Shown here: piece after piece, positions 36,442-48,559 of the stretch
How positions within the stretch are numbered: the first letter of the stretch is position 1
Layout: every line of letters begins with the position of its first letter
Source of the DNA: Dipteronia dyeriana
Taxonomy: Eukaryota; Streptophyta; Magnoliopsida; Sapindales; Sapindaceae
Length of the DNA: 64,000 bases
Assembly (NCBI GenBank): GCA_032871835.1
Contig: CM065298.1
Location: 109,495,476-109,559,475 of the forward strand
Direction of reading: 5' to 3'
Notes under the pieces: generated by a model
The model's database searches: none
Told to the model about the DNA's origin: nothing
Seen by the model: only the letters and a program-made list of their open reading frames with translations
Translations under genes and position numbers: made by a program

Positions 36442-39042
36442 GTAAGCTTCAAAAGGATAGGTAGAGCACCGGTAAAAGAGAAGCTAGAACTAGTGCACAC
36501 CGATGTTTCGGGTCCAACTTTAGTCTCATCAAACGGGGGAAAACAGTATTTCATCACATTCATCGATGATCATTCTAGAAAGGTATGGGTTTACTTCTTA
36601 CGACACAAATCTGATATGTTTGAGGCTGTCAAGAAGTGGAAAGCTATGGTTGAGAATGAGACAGGTTTGAAGATCAAGAAGCTGCGTTCAGACAATGGTG
36701 GAGAATATGAAGACAACGAGTTCAAGAAGTTTTACAACCGGAGTGGGATAAAACTCATACGGACGGTTCCTGGAACACCTCAGCAGAATGGTATAGCAAA
36801 ACGGATGATAATGACATTGACTGAGAGAGCCAGAAGCATGCACCTGCAATCTAGGTTACCGAAACAGTTCTGGGTAGAAGCAGTCAACATAGCAACATAC
36901 TTGATCAATAGAGGACCATCAAAGTCTTTGGACCTCGCTATACTAGAAAAGATCTGGACTGGGAAAGAGATAAAACTTTTTCATTCAAGGTGTTTGGTTG
37001 TGTATCTTATATACATGTAGGTGATCATTCAAGGAGCAAGTTGGACGCCAAATCAGTAAAGTGCACCTTGGTAGGTTATGGTGAAGACGAGTTTGGTTAT
37101 AAACTCTGGGATGACCAAAACCGGAAGATGATCAGGAGTAGAGATGTTGTCTTTAACGAGAAGGTCATGTACAAGGACAAGAACACACATATGTCTGAGC
37201 AAGAAGAGCCAAACTACTTTAGGCCAGAGGATATATCGGGTGGTAGGATCTTGGAATGTGGTAGTAATTAGAAAGTTGAAGATCAAGGTGTGCAACCCCA
37301 GGTTGAAAATCCTATACCACAAAATGAAGTTTCAGCACCACAGAGTCCGATCGGCCAGAGAGTTCTGAATCCACAAAATTATGAATGCTTTAAGAAGATC
37401 CCCATAGGCCCAAGATACACCGCGAAGATCCACTCGCCCACATATACCAAATAGAAAGTACTTGCATTACTTGTTACTGACAGATGTGGGAGAACCTGAA
37501 TGTTATAAAGAGGCATGTCAGGGTGAAGAAGCAAGCAAGTGGAAGCTTGCAATGAAGGATGAGATGAAGTCGATTGTGTCTAATCAAACTTGGGAGTTAA
37601 CCGAGTTGCCTGAAGGAAATAAAGCCCTACAGAACAAGTGGGTGTTTCGAATCAAGGAGGAGCATGATGGTTCCAAGAGATACAAGGAGAGACTGGCGGT
37701 CAAATGCTTTCAGCAAAATGAAGGTATTGATTACACCGATATTTTTTCTTTTGTTGTTAAACTAACTACGATCTGGTTAGTGTTGAGCATTGTCGCAGCA
37801 AAAGGGTTATATCTTGACCAGTTGGATGTGAAGACCGTCTTCCTTCATGGAGACTTAGAGGAAGAGATATACATGCAGCAATCAGAAGGGTTTACAGAAC
37901 AGGGCAGAGAAAAAATGGTTTGCAGGTTGACGAAGAGCTTGTATGGTTTGAAACAAGCTCCCCGACAGTGGTACAAGAAGTTTGATGGGTTTATGCAACG
38001 GAATGGCTACTTTAGATGCAATGCTGACCATTGCTGCTACTTTAAGAAGGTTAAATCAAGCTTCATAATATTGCTACTTTATGTTGATGACATGTTAGTA
38101 GCTAGTGCAGATTGGAAAGAGATTAACAACTTAAAGAAGCAATTATCGAGTGAGATTGAGATGAAGGACTTAGGAGCAGCAAAGAAGATCCTTGGAATGA
38201 GGATTAGCATAAACGAATAGATGGGTACTTTGCAGCTATCTCAGACAGAGTATGTTCGTAAGGTGTTACAGAGATTCAACATGGGCGATGCAAAGCCGGT
38301 AAGAACACCATTAGCTAGTCACTTTAAATTGTCCAAAGAGCAGTGTCCAGAGACGGACAAAGAAAAAGACTTCATGGCTAGAGTACCATATGCCTCAGCC
38401 ATTGGAAGCCTGATGTACGTCATGGTTTGCACTAGACCAGATATTTCCCATGCAGTGGGAGTTGTGAGCAGATACATGTCCAATCCAGGCAAGCAACACT
38501 GGGAAGCAGTGAAGTGGATCCTAAGATACCTGCGAGGTACGACAGGGAAGTGTCTAACCTTCAAGAGAAATGAACTCAAGCTGGAAGGTTATGTGGATTC
38601 TGATTTTACTAGAGAGGTGGATCACAGGAGAAACACCACTGGATATGTGTTCACAAAGGGGAGTACCGCTATTAGTTGGGTTTCTCAGTAGCAGAAGATA
38701 ATGACAATATCTAAAACTGAAGCAGAGTATGTGGCTCTTACAGAAGCTATCAAGGAGCTTATATGGTTACAAGGGTTGTTAGCAGAGTTGGGATTCGAGC
38801 AAGTGATAAATGTGTTGCACAGTGATAGTCAGAGTGCTATACACTTAGCCAAGAATTCAACGTTCCATTCTAGGACCAAGCATATAGGACTGAGGTATTA
38901 TTTCATTCGGTCGCTAATCGAAGATGGAGTGTTAAATCTTGTGAAGATCGTAGGGAGTAAGAATCCAGCTGATATGTTAACCAAACCAGACACTACGGAG
39001 AAATTGGAGTTGTACGTAGCTTCAGTAGGTCTTCAAGGTTGA
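36442..39042 (+). pseudogene. Copia B integrase, reverse transcriptase and RNase H
   Basis: Integrase: HTDVSGPT, FIDDHSRKVWVYFL, KLRSDNGGEYE and GTPQQNGIAKRM (36493-37020; Lys replaces the usual catalytic Glu in the last motif). A frameshift near 36985 moves the frame and a second near 37460 restores it. RT (37462-38220): LPEGNKALQNKWVFRIK, LDVKTVFLHGDLEEEIYM, GLKQAPRQWY and LLYVDDMLVA. RNase H (38221-39042): YASAIGSLMYVM, YVDSDFTREVDHRRNTTGYV and HIGLRYYFIR. The frame ends at a TGA at 39040-39042, 92 bp before the 3' LTR. The stops and shifts inactivate it. Confidence 0.93.
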
Positions 39043-39134
39043 AGACAGAGGAGAATGAACGCACCGTACCTGTCCACTAGTCATCGAGGAAAGATGAAGA
39101 AGTCTACTCTAGTTTCAGTCTTCAAGTGGGAGAT

Positions 39135-39500
39135 TGTTGGGTTGTGAAGCCTAAATCCTATTATGTTTAGGATTGGTTCTCTATTCTATTTAGGAGTGTT
39201 TTATTTTTTTATTTAGGAAAAGAATTCCTATTAGCTTTAGACTAGACTTTATTATAAATACTCCTGTAATTCTTATGTGTAGTGTGTGCTGCATAGAGAG
39301 AAGAGAAAAGAATATTGAGATCCGTAAGGAGAGAGATATTGCTTCGCTATTGTAAACACCGATTTCATAGTGGAAGTTGAGTACAGATGCGCTCCGTGGA
39401 CGTAGGCTTACGCTGAACCTTGTTAAATCTCGTGCTTTTTATTTTCTTTTTTCTTGTGTGTTTGATTGTGTATATTCCTTAAGTCGATACACCCACAACA
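39135..39500 (+). repeat. 3' LTR of copia element B
   Basis: 366-bp repeat of 34001-34366, same length with no gaps and about 19 substitutions by eye. It is followed by the target duplication GTTAG, after which element A resumes. Confidence 0.96.
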
Positions 39501-39505
39501 GTTAG

Positions 39506-41240
39506 GTGACAGAGGAAGAATACACTATCAAGTATGCAGTAATCCAAGTCACAGTGCATTAAAGTGCTATCACAGATTTGATCATGGATATCAAGGGCAA
39601 CAATAACAACACACTCAAAACAAGCTCAAGCCTTCTTTAATCAACAACAAAACTATAGCCAACAACATGGTTACAATGAATAGCTACTAATTCGCTCACC
39701 CTCGTAAGAAAGCATTCTTGGAGGAGTAAGACCAATCTATCACCAGAATTCTGCATGCATTGCCACACCCGAGACTATTACGGATTAGTTGTGGTACATG
39801 GAGAGCGGAGTAACCAATCATATCACATCTGACCTAAACAACCTCTCCATTAGATCCAACTATAGAGGTAAGAACAAACTTGTTGTTGGTAATGGACAAC
39901 AACTCTCTATCTCACATATTGGTGATTCTTGTGTGAAGTCTCATACACAGGCATACAGGAAATTGTATCTCATAAATATATTGCATGTCCCTCAGATAAC
40001 AAAAAATTTGCTTAGCATATCAAAGTTTACTTTTGATAATGAATCCATAGTTGAGTTTTATGTTGACAATGTGTTGTCAAGGACCTCAAAATGAATAAAC
40101 CATTGCTCAAAGTAGCACTTAGAGATGGGCTCTACTCTCTGAAGCTTGTTGGTGCATCTGGCGTGCATCATGCTGCTGAGTTCAAGCTTGGAAATGTTGA
40201 AGATTCTTATGCTTTGTCTAGTTGTGTTTTAGCTGTTAATAACATAGGCATTGGAAATATGTGTAAATCCAAGTCACAACCAGTTGAGATGTGTGCTTAT
40301 GTTGCTGTGAATGCTAGTGTTTGGCATGCCAAACTCGGGCATCCGGCCCCTTTAATTCTTCAAAAAATGCTTCATAAAATTCACTTTAATAGTTTTCAAG
40401 TTCCACATTTTTGTGATGCCTGTAAACTAGGAAAACATCATAGATTATTTTCCAATACTTGAAATCTCAACAAAAGATTCACTTGAATTGATCTACTCTG
40501 ATGTTTGGGGCCATGCTCCCATGCTTTCTATAGAGGGTCATATATACTACATCTCTTTTATTGATGCCTATACAAGGTTTACTTGGATCTTTCCTCTAAA
40601 ATTGAAATATGAAGTTGTTTGTGTATTCACAAGGTTTCATATAAAAGTTGAATTGTAGGTTGATAAGAGAATTAAGAGCCTCCATACTGATATGGGAGGC
40701 GAATATAGAGCTTTCACCTCTCATCTAGCTAAGAATGGGATTCAAGTTTGACGCTCATGCCCTCATACGCATCAGTAGAATGTGGTAGTTGAACGGAAGC
40801 ACCAACACATTGTAGAGATGGGCTTAACTCTCCTTGCTCATGCCAAGATGCTACTCAAATTCTGGTATGAAGCCTACACCACTGCCATATTTCTCATAAA
40901 CAACATGCCTTTAGTTGCATTTCATTATGTTTCACCCTTCGAAAAGTTGTATCACAAAAAACCTAACTGTATGTTTTTCAAGACTTTTGGTTTAGTTGTT
41001 TTCTTTCTTGAGGGAATACTCCAAACACAAGTTCAACTTTCATACCCAAATGTGTATTCATAGGTTACAATCCATTTCATGAGGGATACAAATTTTACAT
41101 TTATCTGGTAAGGTTTATGTGTCTAGGCATGTGGAATTCAATGAGTTAGAATTCCCTTACACTAAATTGTTTCAAGCCTCTAACTCTACTTGTGTGTCAT
41201 CTTTGTCTCATTATATGCCTTTGTCCACTGTTAACAAAAT
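39506..41240 (+). pseudogene. Copia element A continued: nucleocapsid, protease, integrase
   Basis: Element A resumes with a knuckle-like CSNPSHSALKCYHRFDHGY. It continues with the protease region WYMESGVTNHITSDLNNL (39789-40094; Glu replaces the active-site Asp), the pre-integrase region VWHAKLGHPAPLILQKML...CDACKLGKHH (40091-40462) and integrase pieces FIDAYTRFTWIFPLK and VVERKHQHIVEMGLTLLAHA (40782-41063). Stops and frameshifts are frequent. It is interrupted at 41240 by a solo LTR. Confidence 0.87.
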
Positions 41241-43102
41241 TGTGACACAAATATCAGCAAAATCTTCCACAAATTGGCAGTAATAAAATATTAGCAAACT
41301 CTTCGAAACTTTTACATACAACATTATTACAGTAATAAAATATATATATACACATGAAATTGAAATCAATAATAAGAAATAAATATTCAAACATTACCAA
41401 CGTTTTGAGGCTTCTTCACTTCTTGCAATACTCTTGGTCTGTACCACTGATCTTCATCGCTATCTCTCAGAACTCGTAACTATGTTTGGGCGCGCGTCAC
41501 GTACTCAAGAACTTAGGATGATGTAAAGAAGAAGCACCGGATAAACCTTTTTATAATTTTTTTTCCTTTTGACCGACCACCTAGACTCTCTAGGATAGCC
41601 TTTGTTTCTTTTCTTCTTTTGCTTTTATCTCATGCACACACACTTACACAATTCAGAGAGAACTTATGCATGTGTTTTTGTGTTTTTGTTTGATATTAAT
41701 TAATCATTCGGTTTTCAAAGAATATATATCCAATATATATTTTTATCTTTTAAAAACCAAATGATATCCTTAAAAAAAAAAAACTTTTAAAGATATCTTA
41801 AATATTTGTTTTGAATTTAAACACTTTAAATTCAATTTCAAATATTTAATTTAATAAAATAAAATATTCATATTATCTTATTCTATTTAAAATCAAATAT
41901 CAACTAACACCTTCAATTTAGTGATTAATAACATAATTAAATAATCTTATTATTTAAATTATTTAATCACCATTATTTATTAGTTAAATAATCTCATTAT
42001 TTATTAGTTAAATAATCTCATTATTTAATTAATTCCTGAATAAATACATGTCACTTTCGTAACACTATTAATTGGTCAATCCAATTAATTAACCGTGACC
42101 ATTGTTATCTAAATCGATCGGGGCTAGCAAAGGGACCTAATTGACCCACAGTATTTTGAGCTCCAATAATCCTCGGAATCATTAATTAAACTCTTTAATT
42201 AATAGTCATTGATTATTAACTCTAGTGTTATTCCAATAAAAACCTGAAACTGCACTCTCTCAACTGCAGACGCTATTACACAGACCGAGACAACTCGGTG
42301 TCCATTGATATAGCCATTACACATGGTGTGATCTTCCACGGTAGTTAATAATTATAGTTGGGTCTTAATGTCCGTTAAACCCCTCTAATTACATATATCC
42401 TTTAAGTACCGTTGATTCTCCAATGAACAATAAATCCTATTTCCTCACGGAATTAAGAGAGCGTTCATATTATCCAAACCCCGAATCAACCCTTAAGGGA
42501 GCTACCATCTACTTCTCACAAGAATGAGTGGATTTCACTATTATGTACAAACCTTCCCAACCATAAGGCAAACCGCAATCCCAACATGCGGAGCATATTG
42601 ATCAGGAACTGCATCTGATCTCACCCATGGTATATCAAAGACCACGATCTAACCAGAAGGAATCGATAAGGCACTTATGATTAAGATCACCAACATATAG
42701 CCATTATTAGTGGATATATATGAATCTCATCGGTAAACAGATCTTGGTGAGAGATTCGTATAGATCATGACCCAGACCTATATGATCACATCATACAATG
42801 TACATCCATTCACATATCTCCATATGAATGATTCAGGATAGAATCACCTTACATTACGAAATGGACCGCAGTTCCAAACTTTATTTGCTATCTATGGACT
42901 CTTTAGACTGCACGTCTCTTACTGTATCCATCTGTATATGACACTCATATACACAGTTTGAAATTACATTCGGCAATCTAGGATGTGAATATGCACAAGT
43001 TAAAAAATAAACAACACAACAATAATGTATTGCATTTTTCTTTTATTTATTTATTTTATAAATCCATTTTCAAATTACATCTTTAGGGCATAAACCCCAA
43101 CA
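41241..43102 (-). mobile_element. Solo LTR (1862 bp) nested in element A, duplication CAAAAT
   Basis: Plus-strand start TGTGACACAA and end AACCCCAACA, with CAAAAT immediately before (41235-41240) and after (43103-43108). On the minus strand it begins TGTTGGGGTTTATGCCCTA, a start I associate with plant LTR retrotransposons. No coding sequence is inside, so a single LTR is the simplest reading; a short non-autonomous element is the alternative. A related fragment lies at 60450-61040, sharing a GCGCGTCACG motif and the surrounding block. Superfamily not determined. Confidence 0.78.
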
Positions 43103-43235
43103 CAAAATGCTATAACACATCACATTCTAGTGAAAGTTCTCATGATACTATTAATGAAGTCTTGCAACCTCATACTAATCACACATCAGATATTGATCAC
43201 CGTATTCAAGGCACCTCTAGTCCAATTTTGTAACA
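43103..43235 (+). pseudogene. Copia element A, last remnant before the deletion
   Basis: Ser/Thr/His-rich translation (LQPHTNHTSDIDHRIQGTSS) typical of the spacer between copia integrase and RT. It then changes without a break into OCT transporter sequence at about 43236. RT, RNase H and the 3' LTR of element A are absent. Confidence 0.65.
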
Positions 43236-43854
43236 TAAAGATCTGTCATCTTCAGACTTGTTTAACAATAAATGGGTTCACGAAAGAACATTAGCGATTA
43301 TGGTTCTAGGATTTGGCATCAGAATAGTTTAATATGGCATGACATTCGGGAATGGTAACGTGGGAGTAGTGTTCAATGGTTTATCATAATTGCCTTCGGT
43401 TTTGATGATTTTCTACTTGATAAAAAGTTTGAATAGGAGAAGTTCGATGTTGTTATTGTGTGTCACAAGTGGTAGATGTTGCATTTTGACTGCTGTGGTC
43501 AGCAATGAGTTTGAGATGATACAATTTGGACTCAAAGTAGGGTCTTTTTTCAGATCATGTACAGTGATGAATGTGATATTGATTTATTCAATAGAGTTGT
43601 TTCCAACTTGTGTGAGAAATTCAGGCACTTCAATAACGAGACAAGCTCTGAATTTCGGTGCAATCTTTAGTTCTATACTGGTTTCTACAGTTGGGAACAA
43701 AAATGATTTTGTGTCAAATGTAGTGTTTGGTTTGATTAGAATATGTTGTGGGTTCTCTGTAGTGTTTTTACCGGAGACAAAACATGCATCTCTCTGTGAT
43801 CCCATGGATGAACAAGAGCGTAAAGATAATATTGTTGTGTGGTATATGCAATAA
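43236..43854 (+). pseudogene. Organic cation/carnitine transporter pseudogene, 3' fragment
   Basis: Matches residues about 312-513 of the intact OCT: TLAIMVLGFGI, YGMTFGNGNVGVVFNG, ELFPTCVRNSGTSITRQALN, VFLPETKHASLCDPMDEQER. Internal stops occur near 43330 (within GFGIRIV-stop-YGM) and 43388. It contains the last five to six membrane helices. Together with 32430-32736 it accounts for the two ends of one gene; about 220 codons in between are missing. Confidence 0.92.
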
Positions 43855-44227
43855 TATTTTTTATGCTACTTGTGGTGACGACCACTCGAGCCCAGAATAT
43901 TGTACGGCTTGTTTTCTTAATTAATTAGATAATAACTTTTCTTGTTATATATATCTGTCAATTCCACTTATTATATGCTCTAATCATTTTCATTAGTATT
44001 TAATTTTTTTTTTCTGATATTTATTGCAACAACTATTTATAATATTGATCAATTCATCGATAACTCTATTTTAACCTATATATATATATATGGAGTTCAA
44101 TAATTTCTATGGGGTTTAAACCAGTGTAAAAAAATGTATGAAACTGATTAGAATTGTAATTATATTTGGCAATTTCGGTGAAATTGGTTGCTCATTTTCA
44201 TTAGTGATTAAAGCTAAGGTCGCCGGG
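43855..44227. other. Interval between OCT pseudogene and reversed copia element
   Basis: AT-rich sequence with a TA run at 44076-44091. It probably includes the old 3' untranslated region of the OCT pseudogene. No gene or repeat boundary recognised. Confidence 0.5.
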
Positions 44228-44591
44228 TGTAACAGTGTAAGTCTCTTCCCATAGATGTAGTGATTTTGTACTTGAAAACCTGGTAAGTGTTTGATTGAGT
44301 GTAAGATGTTTGTGAAAAGTTTACAAAGAACAATAAAACTAAAACAGAGAATTATGAAGCTCCATTGGAGTGTTTACAGAGGACACTCTTCTATGTATTT
44401 TCATTGAATTATAGAATACAAAGTACATGGTTATATTCATATTGAGAGGTCACACAAAACGTGTGATTAGAGAAAATCTCCCTACTAACTTTGTCAAGGT
44501 CAGTCAATTTGTTATTGCTTTTGAGGTTAACTAACTAAGGTAATGACTAACTACTATAGTTAATTAACAAACATTGACCATCCGTGGAGCA

Positions 44592-45581
44592 TTAATAATC
44601 GACACAACTAGCCCAATCGACATCTGAAAAGGCTTCAAGTGACAACGGAAGAGCTGCTCTAAAATGGAGGCCAAGATGTGGGGAGCCTTTCAAATATAAA
44701 AGGACCCTCTTACAAGCCTGCCAATGGACCAGTGTAGAAGCAGCTAAGAACTGGCTCAACTTATTGACCACAAACGAGATGTCTGGTCTTGTGTTTGTGA
44801 GGTATTGTTGAGCCCTAATTGTACTACGATAAAGAGTTAGATCATTGAAGGCCACTCCATCAAACAAAGAAAGCTTAGTTTCAGAAGCTATAGGAGTGTC
44901 ACATGATTTGGATTCTGTCATGTTAGTTCTCTTGAGCAGATCTATTACGTATTTCGCTTGAGTAAGGTAGAGACCAGTTGAGTCCTGAAAAGCCTCGAAG
45001 CCAAGAAAATAATTAACTTGACCAAGGTTCTTCAAAGCAAAGGTACTGTGTAAGGTAGCAATGAGATTCATGGTTAGAGCTTTGTTACTTCTAGTGATAA
45101 GTATGTCATCAACATACACTAAAAAAAACAATGAATCAGACCCTGTGAACTTGAGAAATAGTGAAATGTCTAATGTAAAATTCTTAAAACCCCATGATTC
45201 AATAGCAGCTCTAAGCTTGTGAAACCAGCTGTGTGGGACCTGTTTAAGGCCATATAGGGACTTATTTAGCTTGCATACATGGTGTGGTTTGGAGCTATCC
45301 ACAAAGCCTTCAGGCTGAGTCACGTAAGCAAGTTCATCAAGATCCCCATTTAGGAATGTGTTGTTGATATCAACCTGTTCAATTAGCCAACCATTGGTGA
45401 CAACAATATAGAAAATGACTCGGATTGTCGAAGCTTTCATAACTGGACTAAAAGTGTCTAGAAAATCAAGTCCTGGAGTTTGATGAAAGTCTTTCACAAC
45501 TAACCTAGCTTTGTGCTTCAATAAACTCCCATCTGGCTTATACTTAATTATAAACACCCACTTACACCTCACACCATTCAT
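44592..45581 (-). pseudogene. Copia D reverse transcriptase (329 codons)
   Basis: Long minus-strand frame with the copia RT order: VRCKWVFIIKYKPDGSLLKH, ARLVVKDFHQTPGLDFLDTF, IEQVDINNTFLNGDLDELAY, YGLKQVPHSWFHKL, FFLVYVDDILITRSN (catalytic Asp pair) and TRPDISFVVNKLSQFLAAST. It ends at AFSDVDWASCVDY, the first strand of RNase H, by a stop. The frame is otherwise open. The missing RNase H looks like a deletion rather than a point stop because the LTR follows within about 10-20 bp. Confidence 0.9.
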
Positions 45582-46025
45582 ACTTTATGCAAAGGAAACC
45601 AAGGTCTAGGTTTGATTCAACTACAATGCACGAAACTCCTTATGCATTGCTTTAAGCCATATTGGACTTTGTAGGGAAAGTTTCATAGATTTTGGTTCTG
45701 TTTCAGCTAGGTAAAAACTAGAAATTAAGCTGTACAATTTTGGTTTAAAGATTCCATTTTTGGACCTTGTTAGCATAGGATGACTTATCATAGGATGACC
45801 AATTTAGCTATCAAGGACATGTGAATAAGGTTGTAAGTGAGTAGATGTGCTTGGTACAGAATTATATGACATTGTTAGGCCATTTGTGTCATCATTTGCT
45901 CGCATTGGAGATTGTAAAGGACTTGTGTTGATGATTATAGGCTGACCACAATTGTGTGTATTTGAGTGAGTAGCCACAGAGTTGCTAGAAGATGAATTGT
46001 GTGTAAGAATAGATGAGAGTATGCT

Positions 46026-46600
46026 TTAGAGATTGGATAAAGGCATGCTGAAATAAGGTGTGTGTAATGATACATTATACTTAGTAGAGAAAAGAGATTC
46101 AAAAGGAAATTCTAGTTCATTAAATTCAACATGCCAAGAAACATAGATCCTACCAGATGGATGAAGACATTTGTATCCTCTATGTAGAGGGTTATAACCT
46201 ATGAATATACACCTAGAAGTGTGAAAATAGAACTTATGCTTTGAGTAGTCACGAAGGTAAGGGAAACAACTACATCCAAAAGTTTTGAAGAAACTAAAGT
46301 TGGGTTTCTTGTGATAAAGTTTTTCAAAAGGTGACATGAACTTAAAGACAGCATTAGGCATATTATTGATAAGGAAAACAGCAGTGTGAAAGGCATCATA
46401 CCAAAATTTTAGAGGTAGCTTGGTATGAGCAATGAGTGTCAACTCGGTTCCAACCAAATGCTTATGCTTTCTCTCAACCACTATATTTTGTTGATGAGTG
46501 TGAGGGCATGGATACCTAATCTGAATTCCTTGATCAGCTAATATTTTATGAGTGCTACATATTCTCCACCCATATCTGAGTGAAAACACTTGATTTTCTT
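46026..46600 (-). pseudogene. Copia D integrase, C-terminal part
   Basis: Frame containing HPHTHQQNIVVERKHKHLVG-like sequence, a variant of the HPQQNGVVERKH motif holding the last catalytic Glu. It continues with FWYDAFHTAVFLINNMPN, PFEKLYHKKPNFSFFKTFGC and YIFIGYNPLHRGYKC-like sequence. 46600-46740 holds the remainder of the core, frameshifted. Confidence 0.85.
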
Positions 46601-46742
46601 TCCAAGTCGAAGTTCAACATTCTTTTGAAACTTATTGAAAGTTGTTGCAGCCTCTGATTTCAGCCGTAATGGGAATATCTAGGGCATCAATGAAGGATAT
46701 GTAATAACGGTATCCTTCTGTGGACAAGATTGGAGCAGAACC

Positions 46743-47592
46743 CTATATATCCGAGTAAATGATTTTTAAAGGTTCTTTAGATATGATTCCAAGAGTTGAA
46801 AATGACAATCTATGAAACTTTCTAAGCTTGCAAGACTCACAAAAATGTGGAACAATACCTCTACTATTAAAGTGTATATTTTGCAACATTTTTTGAAGAA
46901 TCAATGGACCAGGGTGTCCCAACTTAGCATGCCAAACATTGGCATTCACAACAGCATAAGAAGCTAGATGACCTAACTGTGACTTGGATTTACACACATT
47001 TCCAAGGCTTGTTTTATTTAATCTATTTACATCAGAAAAGTAATCAGGTGCTCTATATGTTTCTTCAACTTTAGAAGTCTTGAATCCTGAGAAATGTACT
47101 TCATGGGGCTCAGTCAACTTCAAGTAATACAACCCTTCTTTAAATGTTCCTTGGAGAAAAATTCTCTTCGTTTTGAGATCGTTGATATCACATTGGTTAG
47201 CAAAAAATTCAGCTACTGCATGATTATCACAAGTGAACTTTGAAATGCTAAGCAAGTTCTTAGTGATTTGAGGAACATATAAGATGTTTTTTAGATGTAA
47301 TTTTTTGAAAGGTTGTGTGTGAGACTTGATCAAAGTATCACTAACAAGAGAAATTGTAAGTTGTTGCACCCTTACCTACGATAAGCTTGTCATTACCTTT
47401 GTAGGCTGATCGTGTAGAGAATTTGTTCAAGTCTGAGGTAATGTGGTTAGTGGCTCCGCTATCAATATACCACGTTGGATCCACAACTGATTCAGGTGTT
47501 GCAATGAAGGCAGAATTCTGATGAATATTTGCTTGAGGATCAACCTGTATAGGATTTATGTTGCCTTGAGCAGATGTTGAGCCTAGTATCAA
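46743..47592 (-). pseudogene. Copia D protease and pre-integrase
   Basis: 47341-47592 gives DPTWYIDSGATNHITSDLNK, the aspartic protease site with the Asp intact. 46743-47369 gives YVPQITKNLLSISKF, VWHAKLGHPGPLILQKML and CESCKLRKFHRLSF, the zinc-binding part of integrase. The two overlap in different frames, so a frameshift separates them. Confidence 0.87.
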
Positions 47593-47599
47593 CTGTTCA

Positions 47600-48190
47600 T
47601 TGTGACATGAAGATTAATTAAAGCCTCGGTATTAAGTATAACGGGCTTGACTCTACTGCAGATTGTACTGAGAAAGTGGTCCTTAAGAACCTTGATCGAA
47701 ACGATGATAACATTTCAATGCATTATGCCAGGTTTGTTACACACCTGACAATGGATTCAACTACCATTACTTCCTCCAAATATGTTTTTCCTTCCTCTGC
47801 CATGAAAACCTCCTCTATTGTTATGAAAATTGTTGTTGTCTCTTTGTCCTCTATTATTGTTTTGTCTATTGTTAGAAGCAAAATCTGATATTAGGGCTAA
47901 CATCTTTATTGTTGGAGTTGAGGTGTTCCATACTTTGCTGATGCATCATTAAAAGAAAATGAGCATCTCAAAAGATACAAATCTCTGTTGAGTCGAAATT
48001 ACTGTAACTTTTGCATTGTATTCACGTCCTACACCATTGATCAGACTTAAGACTAGATCTCGGTCCCTAACATCTTCACCATCTGACTTCAAAGAATATC
48101 CTATATTTTTAATTTTAAGAACAAATTCATTAACAAACATTGATCATCTGTCAACTAACATCATGATCTCTTGGTGACAAACAATGAAGA
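47600..48190 (-). pseudogene. Copia D gag fragment
   Basis: Minus-strand 47949-48140 reads MFVNEFVLKIKNIGYSLKSD then GEDVRDRDLVLSLINGVG and VISTQQRFVSFE, matching gag of element A. Downstream, 47650-47880 is Asn/Arg/Gly-rich with disrupted zinc-knuckle residues. Upstream of 48190 the protein similarity fades. Confidence 0.75.
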
Positions 48191-48559
48191 TCGACTAATA
48201 CACCAGACTACAAGTTCCTCTGTTTTGAGTCATGGGGCACATTAGGCTAGCTGGAAACTTTGCCATATCAACTGAAGTTACTTTAGAAACCTCGGTAATC
48301 TTATCGGGACTTCCACATTTATAATTGTTAAAAAAAAAAAAAAAAACAAATCTTACTAACGCCTATTGGATTTCACCACTTCCTAGACGTTGATGATCAT
48401 GTGTGGAATTCGATTGGTGTATACAGTCTAGTATTAGAGATTAAATAAATAATTACTTTTTTTTAGTGTAATCTATTTTCTAAATAACACCTTTTATTTT
48501 TTTAGACATTGAAAATCGAACGTAAGTGGAACTTATTATATATATATATATGGATAATT

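Larger units (their letters stand above)
34001..39500 (+). mobile_element. Copia element B, complete, nested in element A
   Basis: LTRs of 366 bp at 34001-34366 and 39135-39500 begin TGTTGGGTTGTGAAGC and end ACACCCACAACA. GTTAG flanks the element at 33996-34000 and 39501-39505. The 5' LTR is followed by an initiator-Met primer-binding site (34369-34380) and the 3' LTR is preceded by a purine tract (AGTGGGAGA, 39125-39133). I count 19 differences and no gaps between the LTRs, about 5 percent, with 14 transitions. One long gag-pol frame lies between, with several stops and two frameshifts, so the copy cannot act alone. Confidence 0.96.
44228..48290 (-). mobile_element. Copia element D, reversed, lacking RNase H and 5' LTR
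   Basis: A candidate LTR (44228-44573, TGTAACAG...TTAACAAACA) adjoins the truncated RT at 44583. Minus-strand order is gag (48190-47600), protease (47592-47341), pre-integrase (47369-46743), integrase (46600-46026) and RT (45581-44592). RNase H and purine tract are missing, so RT is almost fused to the LTR. No 5' LTR or primer-binding site is recognisable at the right end, which peters out near a poly-A at 48330. It belongs to the same family as element A. Confidence 0.8.

Noticed and set aside
34001..39500. Endogenous pararetrovirus or retrovirus
   Set aside because: Domain order protease-integrase-RT-RNase H, paired LTRs and a 5-bp duplication define Ty1/copia; no envelope or movement protein is present.
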